Source: Arthrobacter sp. ATA002 (lineage in GTDB: Bacteria > Actinomycetota > Actinomycetes > Actinomycetales > Micrococcaceae). Taken from it: 64,000 bases of DNA. Positions within the stretch are counted from its first letter, which is position 1; the number at the start of each line of letters is the position of its first letter. The translations under genes and the position numbers were made by a program. Below the pieces are notes generated by a model, which saw only the letters and a program-made list of their open reading frames with translations, had not been told where the DNA came from and ran no database searches. The DNA lies in assembly GCF_026898095.1 (NCBI RefSeq), contig NZ_CP114015.1, forward strand, positions 620,001-684,000, read 5' to 3'. Positions 8,668-19,406 of the stretch are shown here, in pieces.

Positions 8668-10152
8668 CTAGCCCTTTCCATGGTCGGTGAACCAGCCGGT
8701 CACCTGGGGGTTGATGTTCTGGTAAATGTGCTTGGCTTCCTGGTATTCACCCAGTCCCGTCGGGCCCAGTTCACGGCCGATGCCGGACTGGCCGTAGCCG
8801 CCCCATTCGGCCTGCGGCAGGTACGGGTGGAAGTCGTTGATCCACACGGTCCCGGCGCGCATCCGGCGGGCAACGCGCTGGCTCTTGCCGGCGTCCTGCG
8901 TCCAGACGGCCCCGGCCAGCCCGTAGTCGGTGTCATTGGCCAGCTCCACGGCCTCGTCCTCGCCGCTGAACGTTTCCACGGTGACCACGGGACCGAACGC
9001 CTCGTCCATCAGCGAGGACCCGCCGCGGCGAACGTTGTCCAGCACGGTGGGGGCGTAGTAGAAGCCCTTTTCCAGCTCCCCCGTGCCCCAGGTGCCGCCG
9101 CAGCGGATGCGGGCGCCTTCCTCCACGGCCTTGTTGACGTAGGCGGTGACCTTGTCGCGGTGCGCGGCGGAGATCAGCGGCCCGGTTTCCGCTTTCTCAT
9201 CGAAGGGGCCGCCCATCCGGATCATTTTCGCGCGGCGCACCAGTTCGTCCACGAACCGCTCGGCGATCGGTTCCTCGACGAGCAGCCGGGCGCCGGCGGA
9301 GCAGACCTGGCCGGAGTGGACGAAGGCGGCGTTCAGGGCGTTATCCAGCGCGGCGTCGAAGTCGGCGTCGGCGAAAATGACGTTGGGGTTCTTGCCGCCC
9401 AGCTCGAGGGCGACCTTCTTCACGGTCTTGGCCGCGGAGGCGGCAATGACCTTGCCGGTGGCCACGCCGCCGGTGAAGGAGACCAGATCCACGTCGGGGG
9501 ATTCGGACAGCGGTGCACCGGCTACGGGCCCGGCACCGAGCACCAGGTTGGCGACGCCGCGGGGCAGGCCGAGTTCTTCGAGCACCTGCATCATCAGGAT
9601 GGCGGTGTGCGGGGTCAGCTCGGAGGGCTTGAGGATGAAGGTGCAGCCGGCTGCCAGTGCGGGCGCGATCTTCCAGGCCGCCTGCAGCAGCGGATAGTTC
9701 CACGGGGCGATCAGCCCGCAGACACCCACCGGCTCGTATTCGATCCGGCTGACGACGTCGTTGTTGCCGGCGTCCACCATCCGGCCGGCGTTCGATGCGG
9801 CGATCTTGCCGAAGTAGCTGAAGCAGGCGGCGATGTCGTCCATGTCGATGTCGCTTTCCACCAGGCGCTTGCCGGTGTCCAGCGTCTCCGCACGGGCGAA
9901 TTCATCCTTCCGCTCGCGCAGCCGGGCGGCGACCTTCAGCAGGAAGTCCCCGCGCTCCGGAGCGGGCACGGAGGACCATTCCCCACGCGCCCAGGCGGCC
10001 TTGGCCGCGGCAATGGCTTTTTCGGTGTCCTCGCGGGTTGCTTCGGAAACCGTGGCGACGAACTCTCCGTCCGCAGGGTTGCGGATCTCCCGGGTGCCGC
10101 CGTCGGACGCGGGAACCCACGCTCCGTCAATGAACAAAGTGGCCGTTGTCAT
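8668..10152 (-). CDS. betB: Betaine-aldehyde dehydrogenase
   Basis: An NAD(P)-dependent aldehyde dehydrogenase of 494 residues that oxidizes betaine aldehyde to glycine betaine. Catalytic residues are visible: Asn152 in APWNYP, Glu250 in LELGGKNP and the nucleophile Cys284 in HSGQVCSAG. The ATG at 10152 is chosen because GAGGAGG lies at the right distance and the protein then starts MTTATLFIDG. A longer open frame upstream only reflects overlap with betT. The start lies inside the last 26 bases of betT, so the genes are translationally coupled. Because choline oxidase can do both oxidation steps, BetB probably clears leaked aldehyde and limits H2O2 formation. Confidence 0.95.
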   Translation of the reverse strand: MTTATLFIDGAWVPASDGGTREIRNPADGEFVATVSEATREDTEKAIAAAKAAWARGEWSSVPAPERGDFLLKVAARLRERKDEFARAETLDTGKRLVESDIDMDDIAACFSYFGKIAASNAGRMVDAGNNDVVSRIEYEPVGVCGLIAPWNYPLLQAAWKIAPALAAGCTFILKPSELTPHTAILMMQVLEELGLPRGVANLVLGAGPVAGAPLSESPDVDLVSFTGGVATGKVIAASAAKTVKKVALELGGKNPNVIFADADFDAALDNALNAAFVHSGQVCSAGARLLVEEPIAERFVDELVRRAKMIRMGGPFDEKAETGPLISAAHRDKVTAYVNKAVEEGARIRCGGTWGTGELEKGFYYAPTVLDNVRRGGSSLMDEAFGPVVTVETFSGEDEAVELANDTDYGLAGAVWTQDAGKSQRVARRMRAGTVWINDFHPYLPQAEWGGYGQSGIGRELGPTGLGEYQEAKHIYQNINPQVTGWFTDHGKG

Positions 10153-12255
10153 GCTCGTCCTCCTCGCTGACAAAGTCAGCTTCCCAGTTGTCTTTCGGAA
10201 CCTGGTCCTCCGCGATGGAGGTATTGCCCGGCACCTCCCGGTTGAGGTGCAGGAACTCCAGGTGGGTTTCATAGTGGTCCAGGACATCGGTGATGACCTG
10301 TTCCTTCGTGTAGCCCTTGAGGTCATAGCCGTGGCTGCCCTCAAGGGAGAACACCTCCATGCGGAAGTACTTGCTGTCCGCCGATGCGTTGTGAGCATAG
10401 GACGGGGTGTCGTACTGCACGGGGTAGATCTGGTATTTGAAGCCGCGCTCCTCGGCCATGCCCACCTGCAGATCCAGGTGGTGGATGCCGTGCGGTGCCA
10501 CTTCGCCTTCGCAGAGCACGACGTCGGCGCCGCGCTCCTTGAGTTCGTCGTGGACTTCCTGCAGCGCGGGCCTGGCGACGGACTGTACGAAGCGCTCGGC
10601 CTGCCGTGGGCCGGGGTAGCTCATTACCCTCGAAAGCCGCTGGCGCCAGCTCCGGCCGCTGCGCATGTCCAGACTGCGGCCGGCGATAATGTTCGGCAGC
10701 GACGCGCGGTAGCTGTCGGTCAGTGAGTTTTCCACCCGCAGGGCCTTGTAGACCCCCAGCATGATGAACAGCAGCAGGATGGACAGCGGCAGGCCCATGA
10801 TGATGGTCGCGTTCTGCAGGGTTGTCACGCCGCCGACCATCAGCATGGCCAGGGTGAGCAGGCCGGTGACCAGGGCCCAGAAGACGCGCAGCCACTTGGG
10901 GCCGTCGGAATCCGCATTCTTCAGGTGGGAGGTGAAGTTGGCCATCACCAGTGCACCGGAGTCAGCGGAGGTCACGTAGAACAGCAGCCCCGTGAAGGTG
11001 GCGATGGCAGCAGTGGCCGGAGCCCAGGGATATTGTTCGAGGAGCCCGTAGAAGGCACGCTCGGGCTGGTTCATGGCAACTTCCCCGAATGCCGCGTTAC
11101 CGCCGATGACCAGTTCCAGGGCGGAATTCCCGAAGATGGAGATCCACAGCAGGATGAAGGCAAACGGTACAACCATGGTGCCCAGGACGAACTGGCGGAT
11201 GGTGCGGCCGCGGGAAATCCGGGCCAGGAACAGGCCGACAAACGGCGCCCAGGCAATCCACCATGCCCAGAAGAACAGGGTCCAGGAGCTGAGCCATTCA
11301 TCCGGGCGGTCATAGGCCATCGTGTCCATGGTCATCGACGGGAAGCGGCTGAGGACGTCGCCGATGTTCTGGACAATCCCGTCGAGCAGGAAGTTGGTTT
11401 TGCCTGCAATGAGCACAAACAGCATCAGGCAGACGGCGAGGATGACGTTAAGTTCGGACAGCCGGCGGATGCCCTTTTCGACGCCGGAGACGACGGACAC
11501 GGTGGCCATCACCACGGACAGCGCAATCAGGGCAATCTGTACGGTCAGGTTTTCGGGAAGGCCAAACATGAAGCTCAGCCCGTAGTTCAGCTGGACGACA
11601 CCGATGCCCAGGGACGTGGCAATGCCGAAGATGGTGCCGAGCAGGGCGGCAATATCCACGCCGTGTCCCAGCGGTCCGTCAATCTTTTTGCCGAAGATGG
11701 GGTACAGGGCGGAGCGGATGCTCAGGGGCAGGTTGTGCCGGTACGCGAAGTAGCCCAGGGCGAGACCCATCAGGGCGTAAAGGGCCCAGCCCGTGATGCC
11801 GTAGTGGAACAGGGTCAGCACCAGCGCCTGGCGTGCGGCTTCGGCGGTGGCTCCGTCTCCGCTGGGGGGAGCAAGGTACTGGGTGACAGGCTCGGAGACC
11901 GAGAAGAACATCAGGTCGATGCCGATGCCCGCGGCGAACAGCATGGCCGCCCAGGTGAACAGGCCGAACTGCGGCTTGGAATGGTCCGGTCCGAGCTTGT
12001 CCTGCCCACGCGCGTCAATGCGGTGGCCAGTACGAAAACCACGACCAGGCTGACCACGAGGAAGTAGTACCAGCCCATGTTGACCGAAACCCAGCCGACC
12101 ATGGAACCGATGACCGACTCGGCATTGTCCTTGGCCAGCATGGCCCACAGGGCAATGGCGAGGATTCCGGCTGCCGAACCTATGAAGACCGTTTTGTTGA
12201 CTCGGGTCCGCGGAACAGCGGACTCCGCTGCCTTCGGTTCCGCAGGTTTGCTCAT
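10127..12255 (-). CDS. betT: BCCT family high-affinity choline transporter BetT, frameshifted as read
   Basis: An integral membrane choline symporter of the betaine/carnitine/choline family. The first 80 residues (starting MSKPAEPKAAESAV, ATG at 12255) and the remaining 620 residues are in different frames. Restoring one base near 12006 rejoins LATALTRVG to QDKLGPDHSKPQFGLF and gives 709 residues. The BCCT core is clear: GIGIDLMFFSVSEP, HYGITGWALY and the signature WTLFFWAWWIAWAPFVG, where the Trp-rich helix forms the substrate site. The last 170 residues after the final membrane helix form a long hydrophilic tail, typical of BetT-type members where it senses osmotic stress. It is the first gene of the operon betT-betB-codA. 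Confidence 0.92.
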
Positions 12256-12671
12256 GGGGTCATTCCTTCGGGTTGCTGTGGAGTTATAAGGCGCTCCGGC
12301 AGCCCGGGACGTCGATTAGAGCCCCCGGCGACGCACCGGACTGCCGCCGCTCTGCGGCAGGACTTACGGAGAGCCGTAGTGAAATACGGCTCCCGGGAGG
12401 CTTTTTCGAACATATCAAAGCGTCCGCCGCCCTCTCGATTCCTTTGAACTGCATCACATGAAGGGGGTCTGCGGCAGGGGCGAAAGCCTGCCGCGGCTCT
12501 GCCCCGGAACCCTGTCCACCGCTGGTTTTCCCTGCTACGGTTTGAAAAAGAGGCCGCGTGTGGCCTTGACCACAACTCGCTTCCACTGATCCTGCTGACG
12601 GCCAATCGGCGTCGACGGCCGCTGGAGGACCCGGAATTGGTAGCCGGTTGTTCTACAGAGGAGTGGAAACC
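12256..12671. other. Intergenic region between divergent betT and the SRPBCC gene, with several hairpins
   Basis: These 416 bases contain no gene I can support. They hold four possible stems: an outer pairing of 12320-12328 with 12393-12402, an 8-base stem at 12341-12360, a perfect 8-base stem at 12371-12392, and a perfect 8-base stem at 12471-12494 with loop GGCGAAAG. The outer stem is followed on the + strand by five T (12402-12406). On the - strand the first three stems would form a folded betT leader about 65-150 bases before its start. Promoters for both divergent genes must lie here, but I cannot place them with confidence. Confidence 0.5.
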
Positions 12672-13280
12672 ATGTCCGAAGCGAAATCCGTGCCCGCGCA
12701 GACCGAGCGTTCCTTCGGCCGCCGCCAGATTCAGGCCGGCCACGCTCTCATGATGATGATCTCGCGGACCATCCCGCACCCCATAACTGAAGTGTGGGCG
12801 GCCATAACGGACCCCGCCCGCCTGGAACTCTACATTGGTCGGCCGGAGGGTGACTTGAGGCTCGGGGGCACGTACGAATTGCCCGACGGCACGCGCGGCG
12901 GCATCCTCCGCTGTGATCCGCCGCGGCTGCTGACCCTCTCGGTGCAGCGTCCCGGAGGGCACTCCGCCGAGTTGGAGGTGCATATGACCGCTGAAGATTT
13001 CCGCACCCGCATCGACCTGAAATACGCTTCCGTCCGCAAGGGGTTCGTGCTGATCGATGCCGTCTCCGGCGAGTGGGCGGCAGGTCCGGGGTGGGAGTTT
13101 TTCCTCGACAGCCTCACGGATTTCCTCAACGGGGAAAACCCCGGGGAGCCGGCCGGGCTCATTGGCTGGAGGTCATTCGAGGGGGAGCAGCTGGACCTGT
13201 ACCAGGCCCGGAATGCCGAGTGGGTAAAGGCGAAATCCGACTGGGACCACGAGCACGAGGCGGCGCCCGGGCCGTCCTGA
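12672..13280 (+). CDS. SRPBCC (START/Bet v1-like) domain protein, AHSA1-type
   Basis: The protein has 202 residues. The middle follows the AHSA1/SRPBCC pattern: ISRTIPHPITEVWAAITDPARLELYIG, then GDLRLGGTYELPDG, ILRCDPPRLLTLS and a C-terminal helix with FFLDSLTDFLNG. Such proteins form a hydrophobic ligand-binding cavity, and the ligand is not predictable. The ATG at 12672 is chosen because GAGGAG lies 7 bases upstream. An in-frame start at 12648 has no comparable site. The C-terminal 40 residues are charged and poorly conserved. It stands alone, transcribed toward clpB, with 170 bases before clpB that hold the HspR operator. Confidence 0.8.
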   Translation: MSEAKSVPAQTERSFGRRQIQAGHALMMMISRTIPHPITEVWAAITDPARLELYIGRPEGDLRLGGTYELPDGTRGGILRCDPPRLLTLSVQRPGGHSAELEVHMTAEDFRTRIDLKYASVRKGFVLIDAVSGEWAAGPGWEFFLDSLTDFLNGENPGEPAGLIGWRSFEGEQLDLYQARNAEWVKAKSDWDHEHEAAPGPS

Positions 13281-13354
13281 TGCCGCCCCGGCCCTATCCG
13301 GATTAAACGAGCGCCACAAGGCCCCCGAAACCTGTGGATAACTTTACATCACAA

Positions 13355-13375
13355 GTTGAGCGAATTACACTCAAG
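13355..13375. promoter_or_regulatory. HAIR operator (HspR binding site) upstream of clpB
   Basis: The sequence reads GTTGAGC, seven bases, ACTCAAG. It matches the HAIR consensus CTTGAGT-N7-ACTCAAG at 12 of 14 arm positions with the exact 7-base spacing. HspR, together with DnaK, represses dnaK and clpB operons in actinobacteria through this element. It lies 76 bases before the clpB GTG, in the expected promoter zone. Confidence 0.88.
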
Positions 13376-13451
13376 TTTGTTGCGTCGGGGCGGATAAGGA
13401 CGAAATGCCGCCGTTCCGGGAAGCCGGGAAGTTGTTTGGAAGGAGCCTGTA

Positions 13452-16081
<2,630 letters not shown>

Positions 16082-16088
16082 ACGCCGT

Positions 16089-16124
16089 GCAGTAACCCGG
16101 CCAGGAGCTGCGCCGGGTTACTGC
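16089..16124. terminator. Bidirectional terminator between clpB and the septum-formation-family gene
   Basis: A perfect inverted repeat of 12 bases per arm with a 12-base loop, starting 8 bases after the clpB stop. It overlaps the last codons of the convergent gene at 16118. Confidence 0.85.
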
Positions 16125-17608
16125 TCAAGTAGGGATTCGGTCAGCTCCCGGCCGCCGCCGGTCACCACAAAGCAGTCAATGCGGCGGTCGCCGTCCCGCC
16201 AGGACTCCGGGGTGGGGATGACCTTGTTTTCCTGAAGATCCAAGTCGCCGCCTTCGGTCAGGGCGTCCGAGTAACGGACCTCGGAGCAAATCTCGGAGGC
16301 GCGTGCCGACAGGTCCTCCGTCCCGGGGAACTCGTCGCTCTCCGGGTAGGTGGCGGTGGCCACCAGCTGCGCGTTGTGCGGAGTTTCGCAGGTCACCACG
16401 GTGGTGGGCTCGTTGATGCCGGTGAAGTCCTGCAGGCAGGCTCCGGCTTCCAGCTCGATCGGCGAGACATCCTCTTCCAGGACACCCGGTTCCTTCTCGG
16501 ACCCCAGGATGACGGTGAAGAACAGCACCACCAGCACGGCCAGGACACCCAGGATCCCCATGATGAGCAACAGCCGTTTGTTGCGTCCGTTGTCCGCCGG
16601 CGCTGCGGAGGCAGAATCAGACGCGCGCCGGGCGCGGCGAGACTCACCGGGATCAGCGGCACCCGTGGCTTCCGGCAGCTCCGGCTCCGCTGTGTCTGAC
16701 GCCGGTGCGTCCGGCCTTTCTGCGCCTGAAACTGCCGCGCCCCTGTTGGCATCATCCGGCGTGTTGGAGGCGTCAGCGGCGCTGTCCGGCTCCGCGGCCG
16801 CCGCCCTGGGCTCCTCAGCGGCCTCGGAGGATGTGCCGGTCATGGGAGCAGCCGCTGCAATTCCCCCGGTGCGGTTCACTGCGGCCGGGTGGTTCGCCGC
16901 CGGATCGGTCAGGACGGCGGCATCCGCGGCCTGGGCTTCCACTTCCCGAACTTCAGCCGTTGCATCGTTGAGCGATGCGGCGTCGGCTGCCTCGGAACTA
17001 ATGTCCGCTTTGCCCAGCGACGGGGTTTCCAGGGCGACGTCTTCCGGCACGGCCGGACCGTCCCCAGCTGACACTGCTGTGTCTGAAAGCGCCTCGTCTG
17101 GAACCCTTTCGCCGTTGTCCACCTCCGCAGCGGAACCGGCCGCGGGGCTGTCCGGGCCCTTTGCGGCGGCCGGGTGGTTCGCCGCCGGATCGGTCAGGAC
17201 GGCGGCGTCCGCGGCCTGGGCTTCCACTTCCCGAACTTCAGCCGTTGCATCGTTGAGCGATGCGGCGTCGGCTGCCTCGGAACTAATGTCCGCTTTGCCC
17301 AGTGACGGCGTCTCCAGGGTGAGGTCATCCGGATTGGTTACCTCCGGTTCACCAGCGGTTCCGTCACCGGGTGTTTCCGCGGGCGCTGCCGCAAACACTC
17401 CGTCCCACACCTTGCTGTCATGGTCCCCGTCTCCGGAGAGCCATGCCGGAGCCTCTGTGTGGGCTTCAAGGTCCTGCAGACCGGAGGCTGCCCCGGAGTC
17501 CGCTGCGGCCGGGGCGGCAGCCTGCGGTTCTGTCTCGTCCGGGGACACCCGGGAGGCTCCCGACGGGGGATGAGAGCCGGCGCCCTGCGTGCTTTTTTTA
17601 TCGCTCAT
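16118..17608 (-). CDS. Septum formation family membrane protein with long acidic repeat-containing N-terminal region
   Basis: The protein has 496 residues. The first 330 are acidic, Ala/Glu/Asp/Ser/Thr-rich and probably disordered and cytoplasmic. One membrane helix follows (LLLIMGILGVLAVLVVLFF, about 347-365). The outer C-terminal domain carries the septum-formation (PF13845-like) pattern ACLQDF, VVTCETPHNAQLVATATYP and RRIDCFVV, with Cys residues likely to form disulfides. Family members are linked to septation in actinobacteria, but the biochemical role is unknown. The disordered part contains two nearly identical 50-residue copies beginning VALETPSLGKADISSEAA. An AGGA-containing site lies upstream of the ATG at 17608. 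Confidence 0.8.
   Translation of the reverse strand: MSDKKSTQGAGSHPPSGASRVSPDETEPQAAAPAAADSGAASGLQDLEAHTEAPAWLSGDGDHDSKVWDGVFAAAPAETPGDGTAGEPEVTNPDDLTLETPSLGKADISSEAADAASLNDATAEVREVEAQAADAAVLTDPAANHPAAAKGPDSPAAGSAAEVDNGERVPDEALSDTAVSAGDGPAVPEDVALETPSLGKADISSEAADAASLNDATAEVREVEAQAADAAVLTDPAANHPAAVNRTGGIAAAAPMTGTSSEAAEEPRAAAAEPDSAADASNTPDDANRGAAVSGAERPDAPASDTAEPELPEATGAADPGESRRARRASDSASAAPADNGRNKRLLLIMGILGVLAVLVVLFFTVILGSEKEPGVLEEDVSPIELEAGACLQDFTGINEPTTVVTCETPHNAQLVATATYPESDEFPGTEDLSARASEICSEVRYSDALTEGGDLDLQENKVIPTPESWRDGDRRIDCFVVTGGGRELTESLLEQ
16881..17035. repeat. Direct repeat copy 1 inside the septum-formation-family gene
   Basis: This stretch of about 155 bases recurs 285 bases to the right with only a few differences. 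The spacing is 95 codons, so the duplication keeps the frame. It encodes part of the acidic low-complexity region. Confidence 0.9.
17166..17320. repeat. Direct repeat copy 2 inside the septum-formation-family gene
   Basis: Second copy of the 155-base in-frame repeat. It differs from the first copy at only a handful of positions, so the duplication is recent or kept uniform by gene conversion. Confidence 0.9.
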
Positions 17609-17882
17609 GGTGAACGTGAGTCCTCACTGTAGGCGGCCCTCCGGGGCCCCAAAACTGTCTCTACCCCCGACTTTACCCAGTCTCGGCGGGGAGGTGCAGG
17701 AACAGGGGTATGCGGGGGTACTGTCAAACATGCGGCTCCGGGCGCCCCAAAGGACGGGGCGGGGCACAAGGCCGCCTGAAAGCATGTAACCTGTACTTAC
17801 GACAAATTGACCAAATATTCCGGGGCCTCGCTCACTTGCTCAGAGCGACCACCTCCGGATCGACGCAAAAGGGGGTCACGCC

Positions 17883-18119
17883 ATGGGGCGCGGCCGTCAA
17901 AAGGCAAAAGCAACCAAGCAGGCCCGGGAAATGAAGTATTTTACCCCGGCCACGGACTACTCGGCACTGCAGCGTGAGCTTGCGGGACCAACGAGCCGTC
18001 CATCGAGTCGATATCCCGAGGAACCGGCCGAGCCGGACTACTCGGCGTACGAAGATAAGTACGCGGATCAATTTGGCGACGATGACGACGATGAAGGTAC
18101 TTCCCGCCGCACCGGCTAG
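17883..18119 (+). CDS. DUF3073 small conserved actinobacterial protein
   Basis: The protein has 78 residues. The conserved DUF3073 start MGRGRQKAKATKQAREMKYF is followed by SALQREL. The second half is acidic, ending in a run of five Asp and a basic tip. DUF3073 proteins are widespread in actinobacteria and frequently lie beside purM, as here, but their function is unknown. A basic head with an acidic tail could suit nucleic-acid or ribosome contact, which is inference. A purine-rich GGGGG element precedes the ATG. The 270 bases upstream hold its promoter and no other gene. A terminator separates it from purM, which is convergent. Confidence 0.9.
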   Translation: MGRGRQKAKATKQAREMKYFTPATDYSALQRELAGPTSRPSSRYPEEPAEPDYSAYEDKYADQFGDDDDDEGTSRRTG

Positions 18120-18220
18120 AGCGGCACTTCAAAGCGTCGGCCGATTGCTCTCTTCAGCGGATCACCCCCAGGGTGCATCCGCTGAAGGCCGTTAAGGGTC
18201 CGGCAAAGCAACGGGCGGAC

Positions 18221-18257
18221 AGGAAAGGGTGCGCATCTGTGACGCGCACCCTTTCCT
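18221..18257. terminator. Bidirectional terminator between DUF3073 gene and purM
   Basis: A perfect inverted repeat of 14 bases per arm with a 9-base loop, between two convergent genes. Confidence 0.87.
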
Positions 18258-18290
18258 GTGGAAGCTCCCGGGTCCCGGGCAGCCGGCAGT

Positions 18291-19406
18291 TTAGCCGGCG
18301 TAGTTTCCGACGAGGCGGACGGCGCCGCCGTCGACACCCTTGGCGCCCTGGACATAGTCCGGGCCGGGCAGTGCTTCACCCGCGGCTCCCACGCTGCCCA
18401 TGACCCAGGCCGGAACACCGCGCTCAGCCAGCCGGTTAACGGCAGCGTCGGCTCCGGCGGCGTCCACGATGGCGACCATCCCCACGCCGAGGTTGAGGGT
18501 GCGCTCCAGATCCGGCTGCGGAACGTTCCCCAGCCCGGACACCAGCTTGAAGATGGGCGGCAGCTCCCAGGTGGAGCGGTCAACCGTGGCCTCGAGTCCC
18601 TTGGGGAGCACGCGGGCCAGGTTGGCGGCAAGGCCGCCTCCGGTGACGTGGCTGAAGCCGTGGACACCGGCGGGTTCCAACCGCGCCAGATCCAGGCAGT
18701 CGGCGGCGTACACCCGGGTGGGTTCGAGGAGTTCCTCGCCGAGGGTGCGCCCGAACTCGCTGACCTGGCGCTCGAGCTGCCAGCCGGCATGGTGGATCAC
18801 CCGGCGGACCAGCGAGTAACCGTTGGAATGCAGCCCGGAGGACGCCATGCCGATGACCACGTCGCCGCTGCGGACCCGTTCCGGGCCCAGCAGGTTTCCG
18901 GCTTCCACCACGCCGGTGGCGGCGCCGGCGACGTCGTACTCATGTTCACCCAGCAGGCCGGGGTGCTCGGCGGTTTCCCCGCCCACCAGCGCCGTGCCGG
19001 CGACTTCGCAGGCCGCGGCGATGCCGCGGACAATGTCAGCGATGCGTTCGGGGACCACCTTGCCGCAGGCAATGTAGTCGGTCATGAACAGAGGCTCGGC
19101 GCCCACCACAACGATGTCGTCCACCACCATGCCCACCAGGTCGAAGCCGATGGTGTCGTGGATATCCATGGCCTGGGCAATGGCCACCTTGGTGCCTACG
19201 CCGTCGGTGGAGGTGGCGAGCAGCGGCTTCTTGTAGGCCAGCAGCCGGGACACGTCGTAGAGTCCGGCGAATCCACCCACCCCGCCCAGTACCGAAGAGT
19301 TGTGCGTCGCCTTGACGGCGGCCTTCATCAGGTCCACGGCCTTGTCGCCGGCTTCGACGTCCACTCCTGCCGAGGCATAGGTGATGGCGGTTTCGGACGA
19401 GCTCAT
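18291..19406 (-). CDS. purM: Phosphoribosylformylglycinamidine cyclo-ligase
   Basis: PurM (AIR synthetase) closes the imidazole ring in step five of purine synthesis, turning FGAM plus ATP into AIR. It has 371 residues, near the family norm. The start ITYASAGVDVEAGD, the loop GGFAGLYDVS, STDGVGTKV, the GGETAEHPG motif and GLHSNGYSLVRR identify it. The ATG at 19406 overlaps the last four bases of purF (ATGA), so translation is coupled. A terminator shared with the DUF3073 gene follows. Confidence 0.96.
   Translation of the reverse strand: MSSSETAITYASAGVDVEAGDKAVDLMKAAVKATHNSSVLGGVGGFAGLYDVSRLLAYKKPLLATSTDGVGTKVAIAQAMDIHDTIGFDLVGMVVDDIVVVGAEPLFMTDYIACGKVVPERIADIVRGIAAACEVAGTALVGGETAEHPGLLGEHEYDVAGAATGVVEAGNLLGPERVRSGDVVIGMASSGLHSNGYSLVRRVIHHAGWQLERQVSEFGRTLGEELLEPTRVYAADCLDLARLEPAGVHGFSHVTGGGLAANLARVLPKGLEATVDRSTWELPPIFKLVSGLGNVPQPDLERTLNLGVGMVAIVDAAGADAAVNRLAERGVPAWVMGSVGAAGEALPGPDYVQGAKGVDGGAVRLVGNYAG

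Noticed and set aside
8236..10170. A 644-residue open frame on the + strand opposite betB and codA
   Set aside because: It lies fully antisense to two well-supported genes and has the repetitive Gly/Val/Ala composition of a GC-driven shadow frame.
10925..12067. A 380-residue open frame on the + strand opposite betT
   Set aside because: It is antisense to betT with no family content and no ribosome site.
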